41,122 nt of DNA, taken from positions 74,175-115,296 of the forward strand of contig CADCIO010000005.1 of the NCBI GenBank assembly GCA_902801475.1, given 5' to 3'. A program made the translations under genes and the position numbers. Below the pieces are notes generated by a model. It had not been told where the DNA came from. It saw only the letters and a program-made list of their open reading frames with translations, and ran no database searches. This stretch comes from an uncultured Bacteroidales bacterium (lineage in GTDB: Bacteria > Bacteroidota > Bacteroidia > Bacteroidales > Bacteroidaceae). Each line of letters opens with the position of its first letter. The stretch's first letter is position 1. Of this stretch, positions 1 to 7,639 are shown in pieces.

Positions 1-100
1 TCGGCATCTTGGCATACAGCCGCCTGATTATCGGCCCGTCCACAGCCTCGCGAAACCGCCGAACGAGCCGTCCTTTTCCGTTACTTTCCATATCTTTCAT
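1..100 (-). CDS. N-terminal fragment of an unidentified protein, cut by window edge
   Basis: An open frame runs leftward off the window from an ATG at 100, with a second in-frame ATG at 91. The 33 visible residues are strongly basic and start MKDMESNGKGRLVRRF. There is no signal peptide or recognisable motif. A TACTTTTG box on the minus strand at 122-129 lies a plausible distance upstream and supports the start. Too little is visible to name a family. Confidence 0.45.
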   Translation of the reverse strand, partial: MKDMESNGKGRLVRRFREAVDGPIIRRLYAKMP

Positions 101-121
101 ATCTTTGGGTTTATACAGAAC

Positions 122-129
122 CAAAAGTA
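122..129 (-). promoter_or_regulatory. Possible -7 box of the leftward partial gene
   Basis: The minus strand reads TACTTTTG, matching the Bacteroidota -7 consensus TAnnTTTG, 21 bases before the start codon at 100. No clean TTTG is seen at the -33 distance. Confidence 0.4.
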
Positions 130-214
130 GTAATTGTTTCTTGAAAAGAATGTGTTTTATGTAATAAGAAGGAAAGATTTTATTGCATTTTATGTGAATT
201 TCACACTTCCCTGG

Positions 215-245
215 TTGGTTTTTTGATTATTTTTGTATATCTTTG
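215..245 (+). promoter_or_regulatory. Promoter for the 387-2074 gene pair
   Basis: TATCTTTG at 238-245 is an exact TAnnTTTG -7 box. A TTGG at 215-218 sits at the -33 distance and is an imperfect TTTG. It would give a 5' leader of about 135 bases before the first gene at 387. Confidence 0.5.
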
Positions 246-386
246 CAATCGCATTCTGCAAAGAGTGCAAGACATATTGCTCAATAGACTCTCAATCACC
301 ACCGAGAAAAGGGCAATCCTTCAATATTGGGACTGCAGCCCAAACGGGTCTCTTGTATGATAAAAACATTTTAAATTCAAATATCT

Positions 387-851
387 ATGATAGATATTAT
401 TGTCGCAATCATTATAGCCCTGCTTGCCTGGCTCTTTCTTTATCTGCCAGTTATGGGATTCGCCTATATCTTTCTGGGAGAATATGCATTAGGGCTGTTG
501 TACTTGCTCCCTTTCTTTGGTCTAATAGGATTTGTGCTTTACAGGCAGTTCGCTATTGAGCCGGAACGTGCGCGGAAGGCTGCTCTTAGCCGCTGGTACA
601 ACTATCCGCTCAACCTCGGCAAAAAAGTAAATTTTGATCAATGGCAAAGGGGATTTAAAGCTGTAATTCATAACGGACTTGTAATCTCTACAGATGTCAA
701 TAAGCAAAAAGACCTCAACCATTGTCAGAAGATAATAGAGAAAATGACAAAGGACGATGTTTTTAATGGTCTTCACCGTGCTTTCAAACTTACAGGCTGC
801 CATATGGAAGTAAAAGACACAACAGGCCATACTATTACAAAAATTGTCTGA
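387..851 (+). CDS. Unidentified small membrane protein with two N-terminal transmembrane segments
   Basis: This 154-residue protein has two closely spaced hydrophobic segments (about residues 3-30 and 33-53), then a basic turn (RKAALSRW) and a soluble cytoplasm-type domain of about 95 residues with no motif that I recognise. It is not a lipoprotein and has no cleavable-looking signal. The next gene starts 23 bases after its stop, and a terminator follows that gene, so the two probably form one transcript and may work together. Function unknown. Confidence 0.7.
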   Translation: MIDIIVAIIIALLAWLFLYLPVMGFAYIFLGEYALGLLYLLPFFGLIGFVLYRQFAIEPERARKAALSRWYNYPLNLGKKVNFDQWQRGFKAVIHNGLVISTDVNKQKDLNHCQKIIEKMTKDDVFNGLHRAFKLTGCHMEVKDTTGHTITKIV

Positions 852-874
852 TTCTTTTTTAAAGTACATTCCCC

Positions 875-2074
875 ATGCCATCATTCCTCATTCGTGGTCT
901 TGCTCGTTATTTTGCAGCATCTGCAATGGAAAGCAGAGCCCGTCACCAATCATCTTTTTCTCCATCATCAGGAACTTCGTCAGATGATAACAAGAAGCTC
1001 TCTGATGCCGATCTCGCCAGTTGGGAAAATCACATGCGCTGGCTTATTCCACTTGCACAGGCCACGGGCTATCAAATTGTCATAGACAATCCCAAATCCC
1101 ACGAGCAAATTATTATCGACCAGAATACAAAAGATTTCCCGAAACTTACACTCGAATGGATGCGGAAGTACAATAAGCAAGAACTTCATGAATGGATGGA
1201 GAAAGAAAAGGAGAGGCAACAACAAGAAGAGGAAGAAAAACAAAAGAATTTAGAAACTCGTCGCATTGAAGAAGCACGTGGTCGTGCGCGTTTTGGGAAT
1301 AGTTTTACTCTCGATGAACAGAACACGCAAGAAAAAAAACGCAAAAGCCGGAAGTTCAGCAAGGGTAATTATTTGATACCAATTCTTTGCTTAATATATG
1401 CATTCATTATAGTTTTTATTGGCTTGTGGATTTATAATTCATCGGTTTTTAAATCAGAGCGCTACGATAAGGATGTCCAAAAGTATTATAGAATAATGCT
1501 TGATGCCGAGACATCTCCAATAACAGAACTTACAACCCCAGAGGGTTTTCGATTTGGTATGGATGAGGAAGAGTTTAATGCATTGAATGAGCAAAGAGAA
1601 TCGTATATTGTAAATTATTCAACAATGAGTGATTTGCTGCTTGGTAAAACCCATTACGCAGGCTATGTCGGGGGAGATTTTCATGAAGGCAAATTAGTCA
1701 GTTATGAAATTAATATTAAGGGAAGCATGAAAAATGGCACTATCTCAAAGTTGGAGGATAACGACATAAGTGAAATATGTGACTATTATAGAACAACTCT
1801 TGATAAAGATTACACATACACGAAGTTGTCAGATTATTACTATTTGATAAATAAGGATAGTCAATTCTTCCTTCTCACGAAACATAATATGGCTATAACA
1901 TTATATTATCATGTTTCTGATTATTCATCTGATGATAATCATCTAAAAATAAAATGTGAGAACAGGCCTGTATCGGCTCCGATTGAAAGGGAAAGAGATA
2001 GAATAAAGGGAGAGGAGCGTCAAAAGAAATATAGGCCACGTTTCCAATCACAATACCCTTATAGTAGGTTGTGA
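875..2074 (+). CDS. Unidentified single-pass membrane protein with coiled-coil segment
   Basis: The 399-residue protein has a polar N-terminal region, a highly charged Glu/Gln/Lys/Arg-rich segment at about residues 99-137 that should form a coiled coil, a basic stretch (KKRKSRKFSK, about 154-163), one transmembrane helix at about 166-187, and a C-terminal domain of about 210 residues rich in Tyr and Asp. The basic stretch before the helix suggests that the N-terminal half is cytoplasmic and the C-terminal half periplasmic. Base composition in the second half is visibly A/T-richer than in neighbouring housekeeping genes, which may mean accessory or transferred DNA. No family is recognised. Confidence 0.7.
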   Translation: MPSFLIRGLARYFAASAMESRARHQSSFSPSSGTSSDDNKKLSDADLASWENHMRWLIPLAQATGYQIVIDNPKSHEQIIIDQNTKDFPKLTLEWMRKYNKQELHEWMEKEKERQQQEEEEKQKNLETRRIEEARGRARFGNSFTLDEQNTQEKKRKSRKFSKGNYLIPILCLIYAFIIVFIGLWIYNSSVFKSERYDKDVQKYYRIMLDAETSPITELTTPEGFRFGMDEEEFNALNEQRESYIVNYSTMSDLLLGKTHYAGYVGGDFHEGKLVSYEINIKGSMKNGTISKLEDNDISEICDYYRTTLDKDYTYTKLSDYYYLINKDSQFFLLTKHNMAITLYYHVSDYSSDDNHLKIKCENRPVSAPIERERDRIKGEERQKKYRPRFQSQYPYSRL

Positions 2075-2112
2075 TTATAAAGCATGTTTACTTTTTCTGA
2101 CAACAACATCAT

Positions 2113-2150
2113 CCCTCGCATCGCTTTCCGCTTTGCGAGGGATTTTATTT
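2113..2150 (+). terminator. Intrinsic terminator after the 387-2074 pair
   Basis: CCCTCGCA (2113-2120) pairs perfectly with TGCGAGGG (2134-2141) across a 13-base loop and is followed by ATTTTATTTT. Confidence 0.85.
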
Positions 2151-2252
2151 TCCACACCACCAAACATTCGACCAACTATTTTCTGGCCACACATTGTTTA
2201 TATATGGGTGATGGTGGTGCATGAGAATGTTATTTTTGCTTATAATGGAAAA

Positions 2253-2699
2253 CTACAGGTATTTGTCCACGAACTCAGTGGGTGAAAGGATTTCGATTTT
2301 GGAGGTGTCGGCTCCGCGGTAGTCACGCAGATTGATGGTGACGAGGGAGTCGCACTTGGCTTGCAGGGCACTCTGGTACTGGAAACTGTCCTCCACATCG
2401 TCGAATGCGGGGTCGCCAATGCCCTGTTGCAGGCGTCGGTGGCTCACTCCGACGGCGGTGACCATCGAGAGCACGGTGCTCAGCGTGGAACGGAGGCGCT
2501 CGGTCTGTTCGGGACGGTGGATGCCCTGTCGCTTCAGTTCCATGCGGATGAGATAGGCCAGCGTATAAACGCATCCCACGGACACAACCGCCTTGACGTG
2601 CCCGTCCTCGATGGCGCTCAGCAATCGACCGACGGCTTGGTATTCACGCCGTTGCTCGAAATATTCAAGAAAGATGTTGGTGTCGAGAAAAACTTTCAT
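2253..2699 (-). CDS. PIN-domain ribonuclease toxin (VapC-like)
   Basis: The 148-residue length and the acidic residue pattern fit a PIN-domain nuclease: D6 in the opening LDTNI motif, D101/E103/D104 in FDDVEDSFQ, and D126 in the late INLRDY motif. PIN toxins of this class cut tRNA or other structured RNA using metal ions held by these acidic residues. It lies 15 bases behind a 72-residue gene that looks like its antitoxin, giving the usual antitoxin-first order. The RNA target cannot be told from sequence. Family assignment is firm; the toxin role is inferred from the pairing. Confidence 0.8.
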   Translation of the reverse strand: MKVFLDTNIFLEYFEQRREYQAVGRLLSAIEDGHVKAVVSVGCVYTLAYLIRMELKRQGIHRPEQTERLRSTLSTVLSMVTAVGVSHRRLQQGIGDPAFDDVEDSFQYQSALQAKCDSLVTINLRDYRGADTSKIEILSPTEFVDKYL

Positions 2700-2714
2700 C
2701 GCCGGATTGTCTTT

Positions 2715-2933
2715 TTACAGGTTATACTTCTCCTTCAGATAGTCCTCGATGAGTTCGTCCGCAGTTGCATTCGAGTTGAAGATGCCGCACAGGGCTTCAT
2801 GACGGTAGCCGCGCTTGGCAGACTTAGACCGTGTGACGAGTTGCTGCGCATAGGCTGTGAGTTGTTGCTGCAATCGACCGATGCCGTATGATCTGGGCAC
2901 ATTGACCGACACGTTGATAGTCCTTGCTTCCAT
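2715..2933 (-). CDS. Probable antitoxin partner of the PIN protein
   Basis: This 72-residue protein begins MEARTINVSVNVP, a short beta-strand-like start seen in ribbon-helix-helix type antitoxins, followed by a helical middle and an acidic C-terminal part (ADELIEDYLKEKY) that could thread along the toxin. A well-formed promoter lies directly upstream (2963-2992). It precedes the PIN gene by 15 bases. No exact antitoxin family is recognised, so the assignment rests mainly on size, order and operon structure. Confidence 0.65.
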   Translation of the reverse strand: MEARTINVSVNVPRSYGIGRLQQQLTAYAQQLVTRSKSAKRGYRHEALCGIFNSNATADELIEDYLKEKYNL

Positions 2934-2962
2934 ATCCTTATCGTTTTAATTGTTTTCGCCGG

Positions 2963-2992
2963 CAAAGATACGAACTTATTTTCAATTACAAA
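2963..2992 (-). promoter_or_regulatory. Promoter of the antitoxin/toxin operon
   Basis: On the minus strand, TTTG (2992-2989) is followed by 18 bases and TATCTTTG (2970-2963), a near-perfect Bacteroidota -33/-7 promoter. The transcript would start about 25 bases before the antitoxin ATG. The -33 element lies in the T-rich tail of the terminator of the gene upstream. Confidence 0.75.
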
Positions 2993-3028
2993 ACAATCGG
3001 GAGGAAAAACTTGGCGTTCGTCCTCCCG
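2987..3028 (-). terminator. Intrinsic terminator after the 3074-3610 lipoprotein gene
   Basis: CGGGAGGA (2998-3005) pairs with TCCTCCCG (3021-3028) across a 15-base loop. Read leftward, the hairpin is followed by a T-rich tail (ATTGTTTTG), so it ends transcription from the lipoprotein gene just before the toxin operon promoter. Confidence 0.75.
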
Positions 3029-3073
3029 ATGGGTTTCTGTGCATTGATGCTTCCCGAAGGAAGTGAAATATGT

Positions 3074-3610
3074 TTACTTGAAGCTTACGCTTTGGAGCAT
3101 CGCCTTAATGGAAGGCTGCTCGTCGAAGCCGTTCTTGGAGGTCTCGAACTGGTAGAGGCCCTTCTCGCCAGCGTCGGCCACGATGTAGAGCTTGCCGTTG
3201 TTGGGACGGTTGTCGGCGTAGATTTCGAAGGTGATGCCGCCAATTTCGATCTGGTCAATCTTGTCGGTGCATGAATCCCAGCTGGAGTGCCAGCGCTCCA
3301 TGTTGGACATGTTAAGGTTGTCGAAGTTGAGGTAAGCTAAGATGCCTGTCTCCTTCTCGGGGTTCTTGTAGAGGGTGAACTCGAAGCTCTTCTTGCCTAC
3401 CTTTGAAGCAGTCCATCGCTCGGCGAGGGTTGCTGTGATGACCTCGTTCTCGATGAGGTTGTTTGCTTCCTCTTCCACTGCCTCAGCTGCCACCTCTTCC
3501 TCCACTGCTGTAGAGTCCTGGCTGTCCGTGTTCTGGTTGCTTGATCCGCCGCATGATGCGAGCGATGCCATCATCGTTGCGATGGCGAATGAAAAGAATA
3601 CTTTCTTCAT
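3074..3610 (-). CDS. Unidentified lipoprotein
   Basis: The 178-residue protein opens with a lipoprotein signal peptide whose lipobox LASC gives an acylated Cys20, followed by a Ser/Asn/Gln stretch and a Glu-rich linker (about 35-53) that is probably disordered. The remaining 120 residues look like one compact beta-rich domain, with the pattern 'EIGGITFEIYADNRPNNGKLYIVADAGEKG'-type strands and turns condensed here to its core IEIGGITFEIY. It should sit in the periplasm or on the outer membrane. A terminator follows. The promoter is unclear, and it may be read through from the genes upstream. Function unknown. Confidence 0.75.
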   Translation of the reverse strand: MKKVFFSFAIATMMASLASCGGSSNQNTDSQDSTAVEEEVAAEAVEEEANNLIENEVITATLAERWTASKVGKKSFEFTLYKNPEKETGILAYLNFDNLNMSNMERWHSSWDSCTDKIDQIEIGGITFEIYADNRPNNGKLYIVADAGEKGLYQFETSKNGFDEQPSIKAMLQSVSFK

Positions 3611-3684
3611 GATGTTTGTTGTTTTGATTAGGTTGATTAAAAAGTGATGATTAGTGTATTTCTACACATTATTATATATATATA

Positions 3685-4944
3685 TTATTCGTGCGGATTC
3701 GATGGATTCGTGTTCGCCTGCTGCAGCTCTCCCTTGGCGAGGTGGCTGAAGTCGTAGTACCACCAGTAGGTGTTGCCATACTCGCGGTGGGTGCGGTTGA
3801 TGCGCTCGGTCGCGTCGGTGAACTCGGCCTTGCGTTCGGTGTAGTCGCGGAACCGGGCCACCATCTCGCGGTCGGAAAGGGTGGCAAGGGTGTCGGCGCC
3901 GATCACAATCTTGCCTTGGAGGGCATAGGGCTTCTTGCCCATCTGGAGAAGGGCCTCGCGATAGGCTCTGGGGAGGTTGTCGTAGGCTCCGGCAATGCTG
4001 TCGGCGAGGTTGTAGTGGCGCGGCAACTGACGGAGGAACTCGGGCAGACGCTTGTCGAGCAGGAGGCTGCAGAGGTAATAGTCGGCGGTGTGCTGGTTGC
4101 AGATGGTGTCGCCCAACATGAGCCGATAGTAGCGGTCGGCGGTGTGGATGCTCGTGCCGCAATAGGCTCCCAGATGGAAGCAGATGTCCTGGGTCGTGAA
4201 GCGCTCGAGGGAGGAGGTGTCGGCAATGTCGAGGAGACCCTGTGAACCGTAGTACTGCGGATAGTCGAACAGGCATTCGGCCAACAAATCCTGCTTGGAG
4301 AGGGCGTACATGCGCAACTGGGTGAGACGGGCACTGGAATGCAACGAGCGCTTGCCCACAGCGGCAGCACCCTCATAGTCCTTGGCGAGGATGAGACGCT
4401 CGGCCTTCAGTTCGTAGTGAAAGACATCGGTGGACTGAGGCACTGCCCCCACTCCGAGCATCATCAGGAAGAGGATGATGAAGTTGGGATAGATCTGCGA
4501 CTTGATGTCCTGTCGATAGGCGGACTCTTCATCGTGCAGTTTCTTGACAAAGATGACCAGCAGGACATAGGCTACCAGCACGCACGGAGCTACCCACAGC
4601 CATGCGCCAAAGGAGAAATGCGCTATGGCCTCCTGGTTGATGTCGGTGAGCATCGCCAGCAGGAGCATCGAGGGGAAGTAGGACAAAGCGTACCATCGGG
4701 AGGGCAGACGCGACGATATATTGACAATCCACTGGACAATCTGCAGGATGACCGTGATGATGATGGCGCCAATCAGGATGTTGTAGGATGTGATGCCCTT
4801 CGAATAGACGAATTGTGCCTCTGCCAGGATTTCCCCTTGCAGGAAGAACAAGTAGCAGAAAGAGAAAAGCATAAACAGAAAAGCGCAGGAGTACTGGATG
4901 AGTCCTGCGGTCTTCTGTTCTGGTTTCGAATAATAGCGGTACAC
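3685..4944 (-). CDS. Multi-pass membrane protein, DUF6057-like
   Basis: The N-terminal 175 residues contain about five hydrophobic segments. The C-terminal 240 residues are soluble, helical and tetratricopeptide-like, with Tyr/Leu-rich helices and a conserved-looking ending GNTYWWYYDFSHL. This layout matches Bacteroidales membrane proteins that I know as DUF6057, though I cannot confirm the match here. The best start is the GTG at 4944, since an in-frame TGA lies three codons upstream and the next Met is residue 25. Only two bases separate it from the glgB stop, so translation is probably coupled to glgB. Function unknown. Confidence 0.7.
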   Translation of the reverse strand: MYRYYSKPEQKTAGLIQYSCAFLFMLFSFCYLFFLQGEILAEAQFVYSKGITSYNILIGAIIITVILQIVQWIVNISSRLPSRWYALSYFPSMLLLAMLTDINQEAIAHFSFGAWLWVAPCVLVAYVLLVIFVKKLHDEESAYRQDIKSQIYPNFIILFLMMLGVGAVPQSTDVFHYELKAERLILAKDYEGAAAVGKRSLHSSARLTQLRMYALSKQDLLAECLFDYPQYYGSQGLLDIADTSSLERFTTQDICFHLGAYCGTSIHTADRYYRLMLGDTICNQHTADYYLCSLLLDKRLPEFLRQLPRHYNLADSIAGAYDNLPRAYREALLQMGKKPYALQGKIVIGADTLATLSDREMVARFRDYTERKAEFTDATERINRTHREYGNTYWWYYDFSHLAKGELQQANTNPSNPHE

Positions 4945-4946
4945 TT

Positions 4947-7010
4947 TTATTCAGCGTTTTTACGGAGTACAACAGCGGAACGTGCTGGGATGTAGAGCAT
5001 CAGCCAGCCCTTGCCATCGCGCTCGTAGATAGGATCATAATTGGTGAAGTGGCGAACGGAATCGTCGGCGAGGTCATTGCCGCCAAAGAGCTTGCTGTCG
5101 GTGTTGAGCACCACATCGTAGCTGCCCTGTGGCACGATGAATCCATAGTCGGTGAATGACCTGTTGGGCGAGAAGTTGAACACGAACAGCAGGTCGCCAC
5201 GAGAGAAGGCGAGAATCTGATCACCATCGTTGTGCCAGACCTCCACCACAGGAGTCTTCTGGAAGTTCTTCACGGTCTTGATGACCTTGAGCATCGCCTC
5301 GTCGAAGTCGCCCAAATAGTGGTAGCAAAGATCTTTATTGTCAACAAGGCTCCACTGACGACGAGCGTACTTGTAGCCCCATCCATTACCCTCACGCGGG
5401 AAGTCGATCCACTCTGGATGACCGAACTCGTTACCCATGAAGTTGAGGTAACCGCCATTCATCGTGGAGGCAGTGAGCAGGCGAATCATCTTGTGGAGGG
5501 CAATGCCTCGGTTCGCCATGAAGTTCTCGTCGCCCTTCTTGAAGTGCCAGTACATGTCGGCATCAATAAGGCGGAAAATGATGGTCTTGTCACCCACGAG
5601 TGCCTGGTCGTGACTCTCCGCGTAGGAGATGGTCTTCTCGTCCTGACGGCGATTGGTGGTCTCCCAGAACATCGAAGAAGGCTTCCAGTCCTCGTCCTTA
5701 AGTTCCTTGATGGTCTTGATCCAGTAGTCAGGGATGTTCATCGCCATGCGGTAGTCGAAGCCATAACCGCCATCCTTGAACGGTGCGGCAAGTCCTGGCA
5801 TACCCGACACTTCCTCAGCAATGGTGATAGCTTTCGGATTCACCTCATGGATGAGGAGGTTGGCAAGGGTCAGATAAGCGATGGCTTCGTCATCCTCATG
5901 ACCGTTGTAGTAGTCGCCATAGCCACCAAATGCTTCACCCAGTCCGTGACTATAATACAGCATCGAAGTTACACCATCGAAGCGGAATCCATCGAACTTG
6001 AACTCTTCCAACCAATATTTACAGTTAGAAAGCAGGTAATGAATCACCTCATTCTTGCCATAGTCGAAGCAGAGGGAATCCCATGCTGGATGCTCGCGAC
6101 GACCACCCTGCATGAAATACTGGCAACCATCGCCAGCGAAATTACCCAGACCCTCAATCTCATTCTTCACGGCATGGGATTGTACAATGTCCATAATAAC
6201 AGCAATGCCCATCTCGTGAGCCTTATCAATCAATTCTTTCAGCTCTTCAGGTGTACCGAAACGGCTGGAAGGTGCGAAGAAGTTGCTGACATGATAACCG
6301 AATGAGCCGTAGTATGGGTGTTCAGCCACAGCCATCACCTGAATGGCATTGTAGCCATCCTTCTTGATGCGTGGCAGGATGTTGTCCTTGAACTCGGTAT
6401 AGGTTCCCACCTTCTCCGCATCCTGTGCCATACCGATGTGGCACTCGTAGATGAGCAGCGGATTGGTGTCGGGCTTGAAGTTCTTCTTCTTGAATTCGTA
6501 AGGCTTGGCTGGAGCCCAAACCTGAGCGGAGAAAATCTTGGTCGTATCGTCTTGCACCACACGGTTGGCATAGGAAGGAATGCGCTCCCCTTCTCCACCA
6601 TTCCACTTGACTTTCAGCTTGAAGAGGTCGCCGTGATGCATTTGACTGGCCTTGAGCTTGATTTCCCAATTGCCGTTGTCGATGCGTTTCATCTTGTAGG
6701 CCTCATCCTCCTGCCAATTGTTGAAATCGCCAACCAGATAGATGTCGGTGGCATTGGGTGCCCACTCGCGCAGCACCCAACCTTTGGAAGTCTTGTGCAG
6801 ACCAAAATAGAGATAACCGCTGGCGAAGTCAGAAAGCGTCTGCTTGCCGCCATTGGTCAATTCGTTCAATTTCCAGAGGGCATGGTCATGACGACCGCAG
6901 ATGGCTCCCTCGAAAGGTTCGAGCCAAGGGTCATTCTTCACGATTCCGATATGCTTTACTGGTGCCTCCTTCTTCTCGGAAGCCGCCTTCGATTTCTTTG
7001 TTGTAGCCAT
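4947..7010 (-). CDS. glgB: 1,4-alpha-glucan branching enzyme
   Basis: GlgB cuts alpha-1,4 glucan chains and re-attaches them as alpha-1,6 branches during glycogen synthesis in the cytoplasm. The 687 residues show a CBM48-type N-terminal domain (about 60-165, WVLREWAPNAT and YLVGDFNNW) and a GH13 barrel with all four regions: VMDIVQSHA (272-280), GFRFDG with nucleophile D345, TIAEE with acid/base E399, and SHD with D468. The length and the TIAEEVSGMPG motif are closer to eukaryotic GBE1 than to the longer proteobacterial GlgB. A Lys/Ala-rich N-terminal tail precedes the CBM. No other glycogen genes are nearby. The membrane protein at 3685-4944 is tightly linked downstream. Confidence 0.95.
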   Translation of the reverse strand: MATTKKSKAASEKKEAPVKHIGIVKNDPWLEPFEGAICGRHDHALWKLNELTNGGKQTLSDFASGYLYFGLHKTSKGWVLREWAPNATDIYLVGDFNNWQEDEAYKMKRIDNGNWEIKLKASQMHHGDLFKLKVKWNGGEGERIPSYANRVVQDDTTKIFSAQVWAPAKPYEFKKKNFKPDTNPLLIYECHIGMAQDAEKVGTYTEFKDNILPRIKKDGYNAIQVMAVAEHPYYGSFGYHVSNFFAPSSRFGTPEELKELIDKAHEMGIAVIMDIVQSHAVKNEIEGLGNFAGDGCQYFMQGGRREHPAWDSLCFDYGKNEVIHYLLSNCKYWLEEFKFDGFRFDGVTSMLYYSHGLGEAFGGYGDYYNGHEDDEAIAYLTLANLLIHEVNPKAITIAEEVSGMPGLAAPFKDGGYGFDYRMAMNIPDYWIKTIKELKDEDWKPSSMFWETTNRRQDEKTISYAESHDQALVGDKTIIFRLIDADMYWHFKKGDENFMANRGIALHKMIRLLTASTMNGGYLNFMGNEFGHPEWIDFPREGNGWGYKYARRQWSLVDNKDLCYHYLGDFDEAMLKVIKTVKNFQKTPVVEVWHNDGDQILAFSRGDLLFVFNFSPNRSFTDYGFIVPQGSYDVVLNTDSKLFGGNDLADDSVRHFTNYDPIYERDGKGWLMLYIPARSAVVLRKNAE

Positions 7011-7021
7011 TATCTTTGAAA

Positions 7022-7114
7022 GTTAAAAGTTAAAAACTAAAAGTTAAAAGTTTAAGCTACCTTTTATCCGCATGGGGGATACTCTTACTTTTAGTTTTTA
7101 GTTGTTAGTTTTTA
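7022..7114. repeat. Degenerate 7-bp tandem repeats forming an inverted pair
   Basis: Heptads GTTAAAA, GTTAAAA, ACTAAAA, GTTAAAA and GTTTAAG occupy 7022-7056. A second run with the opposite orientation (ACTTTTAG, TTTTTAG, TTGTTAG, TTTTTAA) lies at 7087-7114. The two runs share a perfect 14-base inverted repeat (7031-7044 with 7087-7100). They fill the gap between the 7121-7564 gene and glgB and may act as a weak terminator. Confidence 0.8.
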
Positions 7115-7120
7115 AATTTA

Positions 7121-7564
7121 CTATGCTTTTACCTTGATAATTACTTTCTTATATTCGGGGATGGGCGAGATGCAAGGAGCATGTCCATCCTCTGGGAAGA
7201 AGATGACGAACTCGCCTGGATGCACAGTGATGTACTGCTCTGGACGCTCCAGATAGAACGTGATGTCCTTGGCTGCGTCATATTCAGCCTTGGGCAGGTA
7301 CTGACGAGGCGTGAATCCCATCACCTCTGGACATGAGAGAGGAATCTGGATGTCGATCATCGCATTGTGCGTCTCCATCCTTGCGTCATCCACAGTCTTG
7401 CCTTTCGTCACGTTGTGGTTCACGAAGAGTTTGTTGCCGTCGATGTTCACACGTCCGGGCTCTTGCGCCATCAGATCTGTGTTCTGCAGATACTCCAACA
7501 CCTTTGGGAACAAAGGGTTGAGAGAGGCATACTTGCCAAAGTTTTCAAGGGTGTCTAAAATCAT
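7121..7564 (-). CDS. YhcH/YjgK/YiaL family cupin-like protein
   Basis: The 147-residue protein has the full architecture of the YhcH/YjgK/YiaL (DUF386, TabA) family: MILDTLENFGKYA at the start, NVTKGKTVDDARMETHNAMIDIQ in the middle split around the metal-binding histidine and acidic residues, and the late motif HPGEFVIFFPEDGHAP with further candidate metal ligands. Family members form a cupin-like barrel and are linked to sugar metabolism such as sialic acid use or to biofilm control. No sialic acid genes are present here, so the substrate is unknown. It may be cotranscribed with the MORN gene, since no clear promoter lies between them. Confidence 0.85.
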   Translation of the reverse strand: MILDTLENFGKYASLNPLFPKVLEYLQNTDLMAQEPGRVNIDGNKLFVNHNVTKGKTVDDARMETHNAMIDIQIPLSCPEVMGFTPRQYLPKAEYDAAKDITFYLERPEQYITVHPGEFVIFFPEDGHAPCISPIPEYKKVIIKVKA

Positions 7565-7620
7565 AACGGTTATTATTTAAGGTTTATAAATATGATTGTT
7601 TTATCGTTAATGACGAAAAT

Positions 7621-7639
7621 CGCCCAGCGCGTGGGCTGG
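7621..7639. repeat. Mini-hairpin directly after a stop codon, copy 1 of 3
   Basis: Immediately after the TAG stop of the MORN gene the minus strand reads CCAGCCCACGCGCTGGGCG followed by ATTTTCG. GCCCA pairs with TGGGC. Nearly the same sequence follows the stop codons at 28098 and 34987. It could act as a short terminator. Confidence 0.7.
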
